A DNA stretch of 64,000 nucleotides from Symsagittifera roscoffensis (taxonomy: Eukaryota > Xenacoelomorpha > Acoela > Convolutidae). Numbering within the stretch: the stretch's first letter is position 1; every line of letters starts with the position of its first letter. The notes beneath the pieces were generated by a model that saw nothing but the letters and a program-made list of their open reading frames with translations, was not told where the DNA came from and did not search any database. The DNA lies in the NCBI RefSeq assembly GCF_963678635.1, contig NC_087062.1:24076177-24140176 (forward strand), read 5' to 3'. Made by a program: the position numbers and the translations under genes. Positions 27,201 to 35,359 of the stretch are shown one piece after another.

Positions 27201-28011
27201 GACAGTATTTTATGCAGAAACAGGAAAGTTATACTTGAACAAGGACGGGATTGAGGCTTGCAAGAGAAGAGATGAGGACAAAGTCCTATACAAGTATAAC
27301 GCGATAGTGTTGCCGCAACTCTATCAGACAGAACTCTTGTTCAGGTCGCATGATCAGATGGGCCATCAGGGGATCGACAAAGTGTATCAGAGGATCCTGA
27401 AGTGCTTTGAGTGGCCTGGAATGATAAAGGCATGCGAGAAGTGGGTAACAGCATGTCTGTCATGCCAACAGGTCAAGGATCCAAGGAAATTGCAATTTCC
27501 CTTGCAATTGATCGATTCGTCTGAATTTAACGAGGTAGTGCAGATAGATCACCAAAAGATATGCATGACAGACAGTGGTTATAATCAAGTATTGGTCATG
27601 ATAGATCATTTCACGAAGTATGCAGAGGCCGTGTCCTGCATAACTGTCTCGGCGGAAGAGACGTGCGACCACCTGATCAATACGTGGATAGCGAGACACG
27701 GTTGTCTGATGACACTTCAATCGGATAACGGAACAGTTTTTGTAGGAGAACTCACGAAAGAGCTAATGAGACGCTCGCAAGTTGCTCAAGCTCACTCAAC
27801 GACATACCATCCACAGGCAAATGGCTTAGTGGAAAGGCAGAATCGAACGTTAGTGTCGATGCTGAGGGTATATTGTTCCAGGTACATGACCGATTGGGAC
27901 AGATATCTTCCGCAGGTGATGGGAGCTTACAATAGCACACAACATTCCACCACTGGTGCTAACTGGACACGAGAAGTCTTTACCCTTAACCTTTTTCTAC
28001 CCAGAGTATGA
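27157..28011 (+). CDS. Integrase, zinc module and catalytic core (element B)
   Basis: HHCC module (SHDQMGH, then CLSC) followed by the catalytic triad QIDHQ, QSDNG and GLVERQ with DD35E spacing, about 82 percent like A by eye. In-frame sequence starts near 27200. After QHSTTG at 27955 a deletion of roughly 17-20 bp shifts the frame and the last 16 residues are artefact. It would catalyse strand transfer if intact. Confidence 0.85.
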   Translation: MVLRRPRGRQLPYPETVFYAETGKLYLNKDGIEACKRRDEDKVLYKYNAIVLPQLYQTELLFRSHDQMGHQGIDKVYQRILKCFEWPGMIKACEKWVTACLSCQQVKDPRKLQFPLQLIDSSEFNEVVQIDHQKICMTDSGYNQVLVMIDHFTKYAEAVSCITVSAEETCDHLINTWIARHGCLMTLQSDNGTVFVGELTKELMRRSQVAQAHSTTYHPQANGLVERQNRTLVSMLRVYCSRYMTDWDRYLPQVMGAYNSTQHSTTGANWTREVFTLNLFLPRV

Positions 28012-28249
28012 AGGAAAGAAAACGTCTCCACAGGTCTACGTGAGGGATGTGATCAGACGTCAACAGGAGTTGAACGATTTGTGTAGACGAAATACTCAGC
28101 AAGCACAAGCAAGGCAGAGGAAAAAATTCGACAAGAAAGCAGCTGGTGCGAAAGCTTGCTCGGTGGGAGACTACGTATGGGTATTTCAGAACGTTATACC
28201 ACCGAAAGGAACGAAAAAGATCCTAAAAAATGGAGGGGACCCTTCATGA
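27956..28249 (+). pseudogene. Integrase C-terminal region, first part (element B)
   Basis: Continues the integrase after the frameshift: LPLTFFYPEYEG, a basic helix with RRQQELNDLCRRN, and VGDYVWVFQNVIPPKGTKK, all collinear with A. It runs out of frame at an A run near 28215 and continues in the next frame. Confidence 0.75.
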
Positions 28250-29105
28250 TTACGGAAGTGCACCAGGAGGGACGCTTTTATAGACTGAGTACTGGCCGAG
28301 CCGCTCATTACGAAAACATTAAGCCACACAATCCATCGACAGAAGACTGGTGTATACCTGCAGACATGGAAGAAGGGGATTATCTAATGATGGACCCTGC
28401 TTGTGAGGTCAATGAGAAGGGCACCAGGGAAAAGAACGATGAAAATGAGGTCATAGAGGAAGGAGCAAGTGCACGACTGGACTTGGACCCAAATGACGTG
28501 ATTGAAGCGGACGATGAAACTTTACCCTATGCAGAGGAGGACTGGCAGGACCCTGAACAAAGGGAGGTTCCTACGAACTTGGAACCGGATCTTCCGTTCA
28601 CAATACAGACTCGTCAGAATGACAGGACAAGATCCAAGAAGAAATATAACCCTTACGGCGACGATTTTGTAGTGGGCAGGATAGACCTAAAGAAGATAGG
28701 GGAAGAAGTAGTGGGTCTAGAAGAAATAACTGTGTCACAGGACATTGACAAAGTCGATGATCACGACGATGAGTGGGTCGATGACCGGTCGAAACCCGAG
28801 GTAGAATTCGACGACGAGCAACAGCAGTCATATGAACAAGACTTGACGAATCTGCGTGTCTTGGAATGGCTGAACGAGATGACGTCGGACCCAAAGGAGA
28901 CCAGTGTCACGATTCAAAATGTAGATCGTGAAAGCATAAAATACATGAAAACCGAACGAGAAGATCCTTCCTGGGCTGCCCAGGAGGGGCGACTACTCAT
29001 TCCGGCCTCCAATCTCGATTTGATACCCGGTATGCAATCGACGGGGACGTCGATGGATATTTTTGTCCGGGGAGTGGGGGTAGGACTTAACCACACTGAA
29101 AACTG
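28156..29105 (+). CDS. Integrase GPF module and acidic tail (element B)
   Basis: True sequence starts near 28220 with KKWRGPFMITEV, the GPF/GPY module that ends Ty3/Gypsy integrases and contacts DNA or chromatin, then GRFYRLSTGRAAHYENIKPH. From about residue 75 it is an acidic tail, collinear with A 8586-8053. It ends just after the FVRGVGVGL motif. A one-base deletion at about 29104 separates it from the macro domain in the next frame. Confidence 0.75.
29037..29089 (+). promoter_or_regulatory. Conserved hairpin, T-run and purine tract (element B)
   Basis: ATCGAC (29037-29042) and GTCGAT (29049-29054) pair around GGGGAC. Then ATATTTTTGTCC and GGGGAGTGGGGGTAGGA. It lies about 0.7 kb from the midpoint of the element. 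GTAGGA also resembles a 5' splice site. Confidence 0.55.
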
Positions 29106-29684
29106 ATAATAAAAAAATTAAGAATAGCAAGAGAAACAGGAGACTTAGAAGCAGAAACAGGCAAAGAATCGAAGAAACCTGACATAGGGAGGGTAGTTGA
29201 GTCATATTTTAACTTACCAAATTCGTATTCAAGTAGCATATTACTAACAAACAGCGACTTCATACTCACGGATAGAACATGTGCAATAGCAATCACAGCA
29301 GACATGAGTTTTAAGACAGCGTTAGCAGCAGATTTTAAGAGAGAATATAAAAACATGGAATTTTTTTGGAAGCAAAGACCAGGAGTAGGGGGTGTAGCAG
29401 CCTTACCTCCGGCGGCATCACAGATACCGGAAAAAAACCTATGCTTCTTGGTGACGAGGGCGACGGAGAAGCAGCACGTGGACCCAGAGACCCTAGTCTT
29501 GTCCTTGACGAGGTTGAGAGACATCCTCGTGGAAATGGACGTGAAGGAGCTCTCGCTTCCAGTGTATGATCCAAACAGAGGACGACTGCATCCTGGGGAA
29601 TTGTACGCGCTTGTACACGTGATATTCTCTGATACTAATATACAAGTATATTTACATAAGAAATATTACTTAAGTATAGGCTGA
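29106..29684 (+). CDS. Macro domain (OARD1/Poa1-like), end of Pol (element B)
   Basis: An open frame of 192 residues without stop. Residues about 45-190 show the macro order: ILLTNSDFILTD, then CAIAITADMSF with helix DFKREY, loop GVGGVAALP, strand NLCFLVTRA, helix LSLTRLRDILV, strand ELSLPVYDPNRG, helix, strand NIQVYLHKKYY. The expected G-C-G-x-D phosphate loop is replaced by YDPNRG as in A and D, so the change is old and shared. It could bind ADP-ribose or a related ligand, for instance to counter host ADP-ribosylation. This role is a guess. Confidence 0.7.
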   Translation: MIKKLRIARETGDLEAETGKESKKPDIGRVVESYFNLPNSYSSSILLTNSDFILTDRTCAIAITADMSFKTALAADFKREYKNMEFFWKQRPGVGGVAALPPAASQIPEKNLCFLVTRATEKQHVDPETLVLSLTRLRDILVEMDVKELSLPVYDPNRGRLHPGELYALVHVIFSDTNIQVYLHKKYYLSIG

Positions 29685-30080
29685 GTGACGTGCGAGAGGG
29701 TGTTAGGATAAAAGACTAAGTTGTATGTAATGTGTGATATATGTGATATGTATGTTATGTTATGTGTTATGTTATTAAGCTCTTGGGTAAGAAGGGGTTA
29801 GTGACCATGAACAACTGAATGACGATCTTAGGAATAGATCCAAAGTTTGGACTGTCCAATCTTAGGTCGAATTCCAAAAAATTAGAGACAGATTGATTTT
29901 AATAAAATTTAGGAAAAAAATCTTTTTATCTGACTGTTTTTAAGTAAATTTTAACAAGAAGTTAAGGTGAAACTGACAAGTGTGATATTCGTGACCTCTT
30001 TTCTAGATCCTGATTGATCATTTAATTGCTCACTTGAGTCAAAACCTTGAAATCAAATCAAATTGAATCTGAAGAACAGA
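29685..30080 (+). other. Noncoding spacer between Pol and P2 (element B)
   Basis: No coding frame. It starts with a short ATGTTATGT-type repeat (29715-29775). From 29785 to 30060 it aligns base by base with C (minus, 54000-53700) despite being noncoding. CTCTTTTCTAG at 29996-30006 resembles a 3' splice acceptor and is kept in C. P2 starts 75 bp later. Confidence 0.6.
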
Positions 30081-30760
30081 ATGGAGAGTTCAACTTCGAT
30101 GAGTTGATGGACCTGGCAGAGGCATATGTAGGACCGATGATAGATGCGATCTATCGTCGGCTAATGGATCGAGACTTCGCTCTGGAGGAACCATAGGTAG
30201 TCATGTTGCTGACCGCCCTAATGAACATCTTGGGGCATGACAACCGTGGGGACCGCCCCACGGAAGTCCTATTGATGGCAGCATATGGAGAGAGGGGAGT
30301 ACTAGACCGCCCGAACATGAGAGTGATGAGGTGGAGAAACGGGGCTCTCTCAGGGAGTGACTTGGCGAATGAGCCTGGATTGGGAAGTTCTAGGACTTAT
30401 CAACCAGGTGAAATGCCTTTGCCCTCCAAACCCAAGCCTGGGCTGACGAGAATGCATCGAGAAATGAACAGCGAGGCTTCCTCGTCTGGTTCACCACTGA
30501 GAGCAGCTGTGCCACCAAAGAGGGCGAAAAAAGAACAAGGGGTTCAAACGAACCGAACCATACAAGATCTAGATGGGATCAAGGATGAGCTGGAAAGGAC
30601 CAGGAAGGAGCTGGATGAAGTGACTAAGACCATGCTCATTACGGAGGACAACAGAGACATGTGGAAGAAATTGTTCGAAGACTGCAACAAAAAGCAGGGT
30701 GAAGAAATTGAGCGCTTGAGGCGGGACTATACAAGGAGCGATCGGACCGGGCGGCATTGA
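30081..30760 (+). pseudogene. P2 segment a, N-terminal domain and coiled coil (element B)
   Basis: The ATG at 30081 equals the start in C (53671) by position. A one-base indel just after it and a TAG at about 30194 break the reading. The conserved N-terminal domain includes PTEVLLMAAYG and GSSRTYQPGEMPLP. Residues about 135-220 form a charged coiled coil (KDELERTRKELDEVTK). The frame then runs on towards the SGNH domain across a TGA at about 30838. Confidence 0.65.
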
Positions 30761-30840
30761 CTACAGCTGTGGAAAGAGCGATACCTGCAAGGAGTATGCC
30801 TCGTGGGCAGTCCCCGATGGAGCTCTTGACGCCTTGAGAG

Positions 30841-31875
30841 ATGAGTCAGATGACGGAAACGAGATTTCCGACAACAACAAGTCGAGTGACAATCCCGGAC
30901 CCTAGTGACACCTTGGGTGACCCAGTCGTGGAACAAACGGTGAAGAGGCTGATAGAGACAGCTGGACGACTAGTCGCCAACAAGAATGCACAAGGTTCCG
31001 GGGTGACTGCACCCTATGGAACGATCGACGACACGGGCAGAGTACGACTCTCCCAGACCGTGATCAGACAGGAAATTAGCGACACGACGCCACTAATGGG
31101 GAGCTCTAAGGCCCCAGAGAGAAGAATACAGAAGATGCCAGCGAAGAAAGTGTCACGTGTAGTAGACGTACAAAAGAATAACCAGTTGAGATATGACTTC
31201 ACGGGAGTCCCGGAGACAGATCCGATAGCTTGCTTCAATCGAGCGACTTGGAACCCGGCAGTAAACCTGCAACAACCGCCACTGGGGACATCACATCTGA
31301 TACTGGGAGACAGCTTAGTCAGAGTACTCTCGAATTTGAGGACCTCTTGGGTCACCACGGTGATGGCCTTCGGGGGCGAGACGATAGCCCAGTTATATCG
31401 GATGGTGGAACTAATGAATCCAGGGAGGATCCCCAATGTGATGATCCTGGTTGGAACGAATAACATCTCTAGAGGTTCGGATAAGCAGGAAGCACTATGG
31501 GAATCAATGATGGTGTGCTTGCTTACTACTCTCTGGCAGAAATTCAACTGCGCGGTACTGACCGTTTGCACTGTGCCAATGAATACAAGGAGCTTGACAG
31601 CAGCAGGGAGAAGGCACAACGAAGGAGTGGTCAGGTCGAATAATATCTTGAGGAATCTCGCAAGTCGGAATGCCGGAAGAATGATCCTCATGGACATCGA
31701 ACATAAGTTGAGAACTATGGATCAGGCCAGACTGACCACGGACGGCATCCACTTCGATAGTATAGAAGGACAGGCTTGGTTGAATCGAATCTTCCAAGAG
31801 CGGTTGGATGAGTTGGAAGTGGAACTTTTTGACACAGAAGTGCTAGGGAGGAAGGAACATCGAATGACACGGTGA
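30841..31875 (+). CDS. P2 segment b, SGNH/GDSL hydrolase domain, uninterrupted (element B)
   Basis: All SGNH hallmarks are present in 344 residues: block I ILGDSLVRVL with GDS at residues 156-158, block II AFGGETIAQL, block III VGTNNISRG (205-208) and block V DGIHFDS with Asp301 and His304. The fold order of strands and helices is normal. SGNH enzymes are serine esterases, lipases or deacetylases. The substrate here is unknown. Residues 1-140 are a lead-in with TLGDPVVEQTVK. There are no secretion signals. SGNH domains are known in ORF1 of CR1-type non-LTR elements. Confidence 0.8.
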   Translation: MSQMTETRFPTTTSRVTIPDPSDTLGDPVVEQTVKRLIETAGRLVANKNAQGSGVTAPYGTIDDTGRVRLSQTVIRQEISDTTPLMGSSKAPERRIQKMPAKKVSRVVDVQKNNQLRYDFTGVPETDPIACFNRATWNPAVNLQQPPLGTSHLILGDSLVRVLSNLRTSWVTTVMAFGGETIAQLYRMVELMNPGRIPNVMILVGTNNISRGSDKQEALWESMMVCLLTTLWQKFNCAVLTVCTVPMNTRSLTAAGRRHNEGVVRSNNILRNLASRNAGRMILMDIEHKLRTMDQARLTTDGIHFDSIEGQAWLNRIFQERLDELEVELFDTEVLGRKEHRMTR

Positions 31876-31991
31876 TTACCACCTTTGTGCCTCCTAGCCT
31901 AGAAACCCGCTTGGGGACGGTCCCGGCCGTCACGAACTACAGACAGCAGAGCTCCAGCGAACCAGGTCAAAGGACAGACGTTCAAGATTGA

Positions 31992-32978
31992 TTGGGAGAA
32001 GCGCCGGTGAGGAGGACCATTCATCCTAGGAGAAGACTAGGGCCTGTCAACCCAATGGAAGAGGCAACTAGCACGTCTAGATCAGACACGAGATCGGAGA
32101 CGACAAGTACCAGTCGAGAGGAGAGACGCCCTGATAGAGGCTCGTTGATGTGGTCAAGGCCCATGCCATCTCCCTGGCATGTGTACAAGGACGAACTAAT
32201 GAAGCTGGATCTCCAGAGGGTGAGCTTCATCGAGGATGCCAGGAGGATGCTGAATGGAGCGAGGCTATCCATCAGTAGACTGTACTCGATAACAGGCGTA
32301 GACTGGTTGATAACCGCTGGCATAAAATTCAGCTCCACGACAACCTTGAGATTTGCTGACCTGGAGGGACTGCCCTCCAACAACACACTGGGACCAGTGA
32401 ACGCCCGACCGTTACAAGACGTGAAACTAAATCACGACGAAGAGAATCGAGAAGAGAGACCGGGAAGATTTCTGACAACGAGGGCGCCGATTGGACAACA
32501 TGTGAAGATGTTCAGGCAAGTGGCGACACCCCCGAGTCATGTGAAAGAAAGAACATACCCGAAACAAGTGAGTCAAGATGGTGACGTCCAAAGGTACGGC
32601 GGATTGAAAGCGATAAAGAAAGATGAGACCATCTTTGCCGCGTACGACAAAGCAGAAATAAGGAAGGCCAAGATTATGATAGTAGCGAATTCAGAGTTCG
32701 TGTACACTTCCAAGTCTCTGTTTCGGCCGGATGTCATAACGTTGGCAGCGGTCGATCTGAACCTACTGCAAGCCGTATCTCTGGCTATAGGGGTACAAAG
32801 ACAGACGGACATGAACCCAATCACGATCGTGTTTGCTGGCATCAATGACCATTTACACAGTAGAGGTTTTCTGAGCAGACTCAGAGATCCTACAACGGCA
32901 GAAAATTCTGTGTGGCCAGCGATAAAGGATATCCTTGAATCAATGGGTGAAGTGGTGGATGCGACGAAGGAGGATTGA
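31992..32978 (+). CDS. P2 segment c, linker and second SGNH-like block (element B)
   Basis: Residues 1-60 are Arg/Ser-rich linker. Residues 60-150 carry a conserved helical region ending GPVNARPLQD. Residues 210-315 show strand-helix alternation with KIMIVANSEFV, then PITIVFAGINDHLHSRG, where GIND fits SGNH block III. The nucleophile position reads ANSEF and lacks GDS. Compared with C about 66 bp (including a strand with SPGYA) are missing near 32970. Could be a pseudo-enzyme partner of the first SGNH domain. Confidence 0.5.
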   Translation: MGEAPVRRTIHPRRRLGPVNPMEEATSTSRSDTRSETTSTSREERRPDRGSLMWSRPMPSPWHVYKDELMKLDLQRVSFIEDARRMLNGARLSISRLYSITGVDWLITAGIKFSSTTTLRFADLEGLPSNNTLGPVNARPLQDVKLNHDEENREERPGRFLTTRAPIGQHVKMFRQVATPPSHVKERTYPKQVSQDGDVQRYGGLKAIKKDETIFAAYDKAEIRKAKIMIVANSEFVYTSKSLFRPDVITLAAVDLNLLQAVSLAIGVQRQTDMNPITIVFAGINDHLHSRGFLSRLRDPTTAENSVWPAIKDILESMGEVVDATKED

Positions 32979-34513
32979 AATTCGTGTATGCGATCGTGAC
33001 CTTGCTCTCGGAAGGGAATTATGATGTGATCATGTCGGCCCCAAATCGCATGATAGAGATGGAGAACCTGAGACCACTCAGGGCTGAACTACTTGCGGTG
33101 TGGTCAGATATCTCGAACGCGATGAGAGGATTCAAGGACCATGCGCTGCACATGTTAGTGTTGGATGAGGCGCTGGGGTTGGAACTGTCCAATTTCAGTC
33201 GACAGCTCAAACTTAAACCGGGAATGGACGACGACCATCGAGTGGTCATAGCAATGTCGAACGACTTATGGTTCCGAGCAATGGAAGTAACAGGTGAAAA
33301 AGCGAGAAGGAAGAATTCACAGCAGACTAGAGCTCATTTGGAGGCGATGGTTTTGAGGACCAAACCGCAGGCCAACCAGTGGTTACATCTAAGTCCTCGA
33401 GTAGCGGCATTGGGTGCAGATGCTTGCGAGCAGGGCCCCATAATGATTATGAAAATCCATGCCTACTTGTTGAAGGAGGTGAACCTAGCGGAAAATGCTG
33501 AAGAAAAGACAGCTGAGTTTGTGAATAGAATATGCCAGATTACCTTGGAAACCTTCTGGACCCAGGAAGTGAAGGGGGAAGAAGGCTTTGAACGGACAGA
33601 TAGCATGCTGGAAGGGTTGGGAGCCGGATGTACCGCGTCCTTCTTGGCGAAAGTCTACCCGAAAGTCTCTCATTACTTGATAAAGGATTTCCTCCAAGCA
33701 GTAGTGGAAGTATCGATTGTGGAACTACTAGCCTTGTTCGTGACATTTGGAGCAGAGAGTTTCGTGAAAGGACCGGCGGTGCTGCTCACCGAGGGAGTTC
33801 AGAACCTGCGGCTAGATGGGCTTCTATCATTGGTTGCGATTACCCACGGAAATTTGGGAGGACTAATGAAGCTGACACGTTGTCCAGAGCAGATGAGAGA
33901 GAAGTTGAGGAAATTAGACATGAAGAAAGCCACGGATTCGTGGAACAAGACAAGAGATCTGAGACATACTTTTATCCAGTACCTCCTGCATCAAAATCGC
34001 TTTGGAACGGGAGAAGATGAGACTATCGAGAGAGAAGAAGATGTGAGACGACATGTTGAGGGCATGCCCCTACTAACCGATCTGAGCTTGGCTATGAGGA
34101 CCGATCCCTTAGCGTTGATCAGAGGAGCCACAGAGTTTGTGACAGTGATCTATGGACCAGCAGTCACACTTGCGTTCCCTGATGTCAAGGTGGAGGCGTA
34201 TAGGAGGTCGGTGCTGCACCTGAACCTCATATCAGCAGTGGACGGTAGTGCGCTGAACTGGTGTGAGCAGCACGTGTTGCGGGAGCTCATGAGTGAAGAT
34301 CTGTTGTTTGCGAAGATATCAGAGCCAGAAATGACGGTCATCAATTTTGACGATCACTTCCGTGATCGCATGGAAGAAGTAGAGAGAGGACACATCGAGG
34401 TGTTTCCGAAGCTTTGGAATCTGAGACCCTATGATAGGACGAATGGTGAGATAACCAGAGTTCCTCGTCTCACTGCAGCATATCACAAGGTGAGAGAAGA
34501 GACGAAAGATTAG
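32975..34513 (+). CDS. P2 segments d-e (element B)
   Basis: 512 residues ending in a TAG at 34511-34513 where C has Trp, so this is a point mutation. Conserved landmarks: APNRMIEMENLRPL, LELSNFSRQLKL, DDDHRVV, LWFRAME, MPLLTDLSLAMRTDP, YGPAVTLAFPD, SALNWCEQHVLREL, FPKLWNLRP. Family 2 has the same landmarks in the same order. Mostly helical, without a clear transmembrane span. Function unknown. Confidence 0.65.
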   Translation: MKFVYAIVTLLSEGNYDVIMSAPNRMIEMENLRPLRAELLAVWSDISNAMRGFKDHALHMLVLDEALGLELSNFSRQLKLKPGMDDDHRVVIAMSNDLWFRAMEVTGEKARRKNSQQTRAHLEAMVLRTKPQANQWLHLSPRVAALGADACEQGPIMIMKIHAYLLKEVNLAENAEEKTAEFVNRICQITLETFWTQEVKGEEGFERTDSMLEGLGAGCTASFLAKVYPKVSHYLIKDFLQAVVEVSIVELLALFVTFGAESFVKGPAVLLTEGVQNLRLDGLLSLVAITHGNLGGLMKLTRCPEQMREKLRKLDMKKATDSWNKTRDLRHTFIQYLLHQNRFGTGEDETIEREEDVRRHVEGMPLLTDLSLAMRTDPLALIRGATEFVTVIYGPAVTLAFPDVKVEAYRRSVLHLNLISAVDGSALNWCEQHVLRELMSEDLLFAKISEPEMTVINFDDHFRDRMEEVERGHIEVFPKLWNLRPYDRTNGEITRVPRLTAAYHKVREETKD

Positions 34514-34567
34514 GGTGATTACGAGAAGCTGCCGGAAGAAATCCCTGAATTCCCTCTGATAAGAAGG

Positions 34568-35359
34568 ATGTTGCTCGGAGCAGTCTCCGTGGTGCAAACT
34601 CCTAGGTTGAGAGCATTTGAAACCAATGAAAGGAGAGTAGAGAAATTCGTGGGAACGATGGATCCATGCTTTGTGGGGAGGAGTGCTGCCGTGTTACAGT
34701 ATAAACGATTTGCCTACACGGATCAAGCGACGAGAAGGCGAATAAGCAACGCCGCGACTCCCAAGCCTGGAGGATTTGATGAAGAATGGACGAGGTTAGA
34801 CTTAGCGCCTATGAAGATGAGAGGCAGAACCGAACTGCATGAGGCCTCCTTGATCCTGACTAGTGTGAAACCGGAATTGAAAGTAGGAGGAACGTTGCAG
34901 ACGAGAACCTTCCTAGCACCCTTCGGCTGTGAGGAAATCAAGGTGGTCCATGGAGAAGAGAAAGATGGATCGGCCGGCACACTGATCATACCGAAATTTC
35001 CGGAAGGGGCCGACAAGGAAAAGCAAGGACCCTCAAGCTCGAAGAAGGATATGTCAGAAGGAGATGACGGACAGGGAGGAAGCCGTCAAGCGGAAGAACC
35101 CATGCAACAAGGCGCAAATCAAGCTGGTGGGGAAGACGACAGGGCATCGACAGGAGGAACATCCAGCCTGGATTTCAATTTCCTCAGTGATTTTGAGAAC
35201 AACGCGGATACGTTGGAGGCGACTGAGCCAGCAGATGAAGGCACTTCGACACTGGAACCTCCGTCAGCCTTTACAGAAATGAAACGGTATTTGCCGGAGA
35301 GCAGCTCTCCTGGCAATTCGAGAAATAACAAAACAAAGAATCCTTATGGAATCACCTAG
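34568..35359 (+). CDS. P2 segments e-f (element B)
   Basis: Same frame as 32975-34513 beyond the TAG, so originally one protein. The first 130 residues are globular (IRRMLLGAVS, DPCFVGRSAAVLQY, GGTLQTRTFLAPFG). The last 130 are acidic and Gly/Ser/Gln-rich linker with LDFNFLSDFENNADTLEA. It overlaps the next frame by 14 bp. In C the two are continuous, so B has a frameshift here. Confidence 0.65.
   Translation: MLLGAVSVVQTPRLRAFETNERRVEKFVGTMDPCFVGRSAAVLQYKRFAYTDQATRRRISNAATPKPGGFDEEWTRLDLAPMKMRGRTELHEASLILTSVKPELKVGGTLQTRTFLAPFGCEEIKVVHGEEKDGSAGTLIIPKFPEGADKEKQGPSSSKKDMSEGDDGQGGSRQAEEPMQQGANQAGGEDDRASTGGTSSLDFNFLSDFENNADTLEATEPADEGTSTLEPPSAFTEMKRYLPESSSPGNSRNNKTKNPYGIT

Noticed and set aside
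28900-29110. Programmed frameshift at the hairpin and T-run before the macro domain
   Set aside because: In A and D the frame runs through the hairpin without change. The shift in B is a one-base deletion about 15 bp downstream of the block and is not shared.
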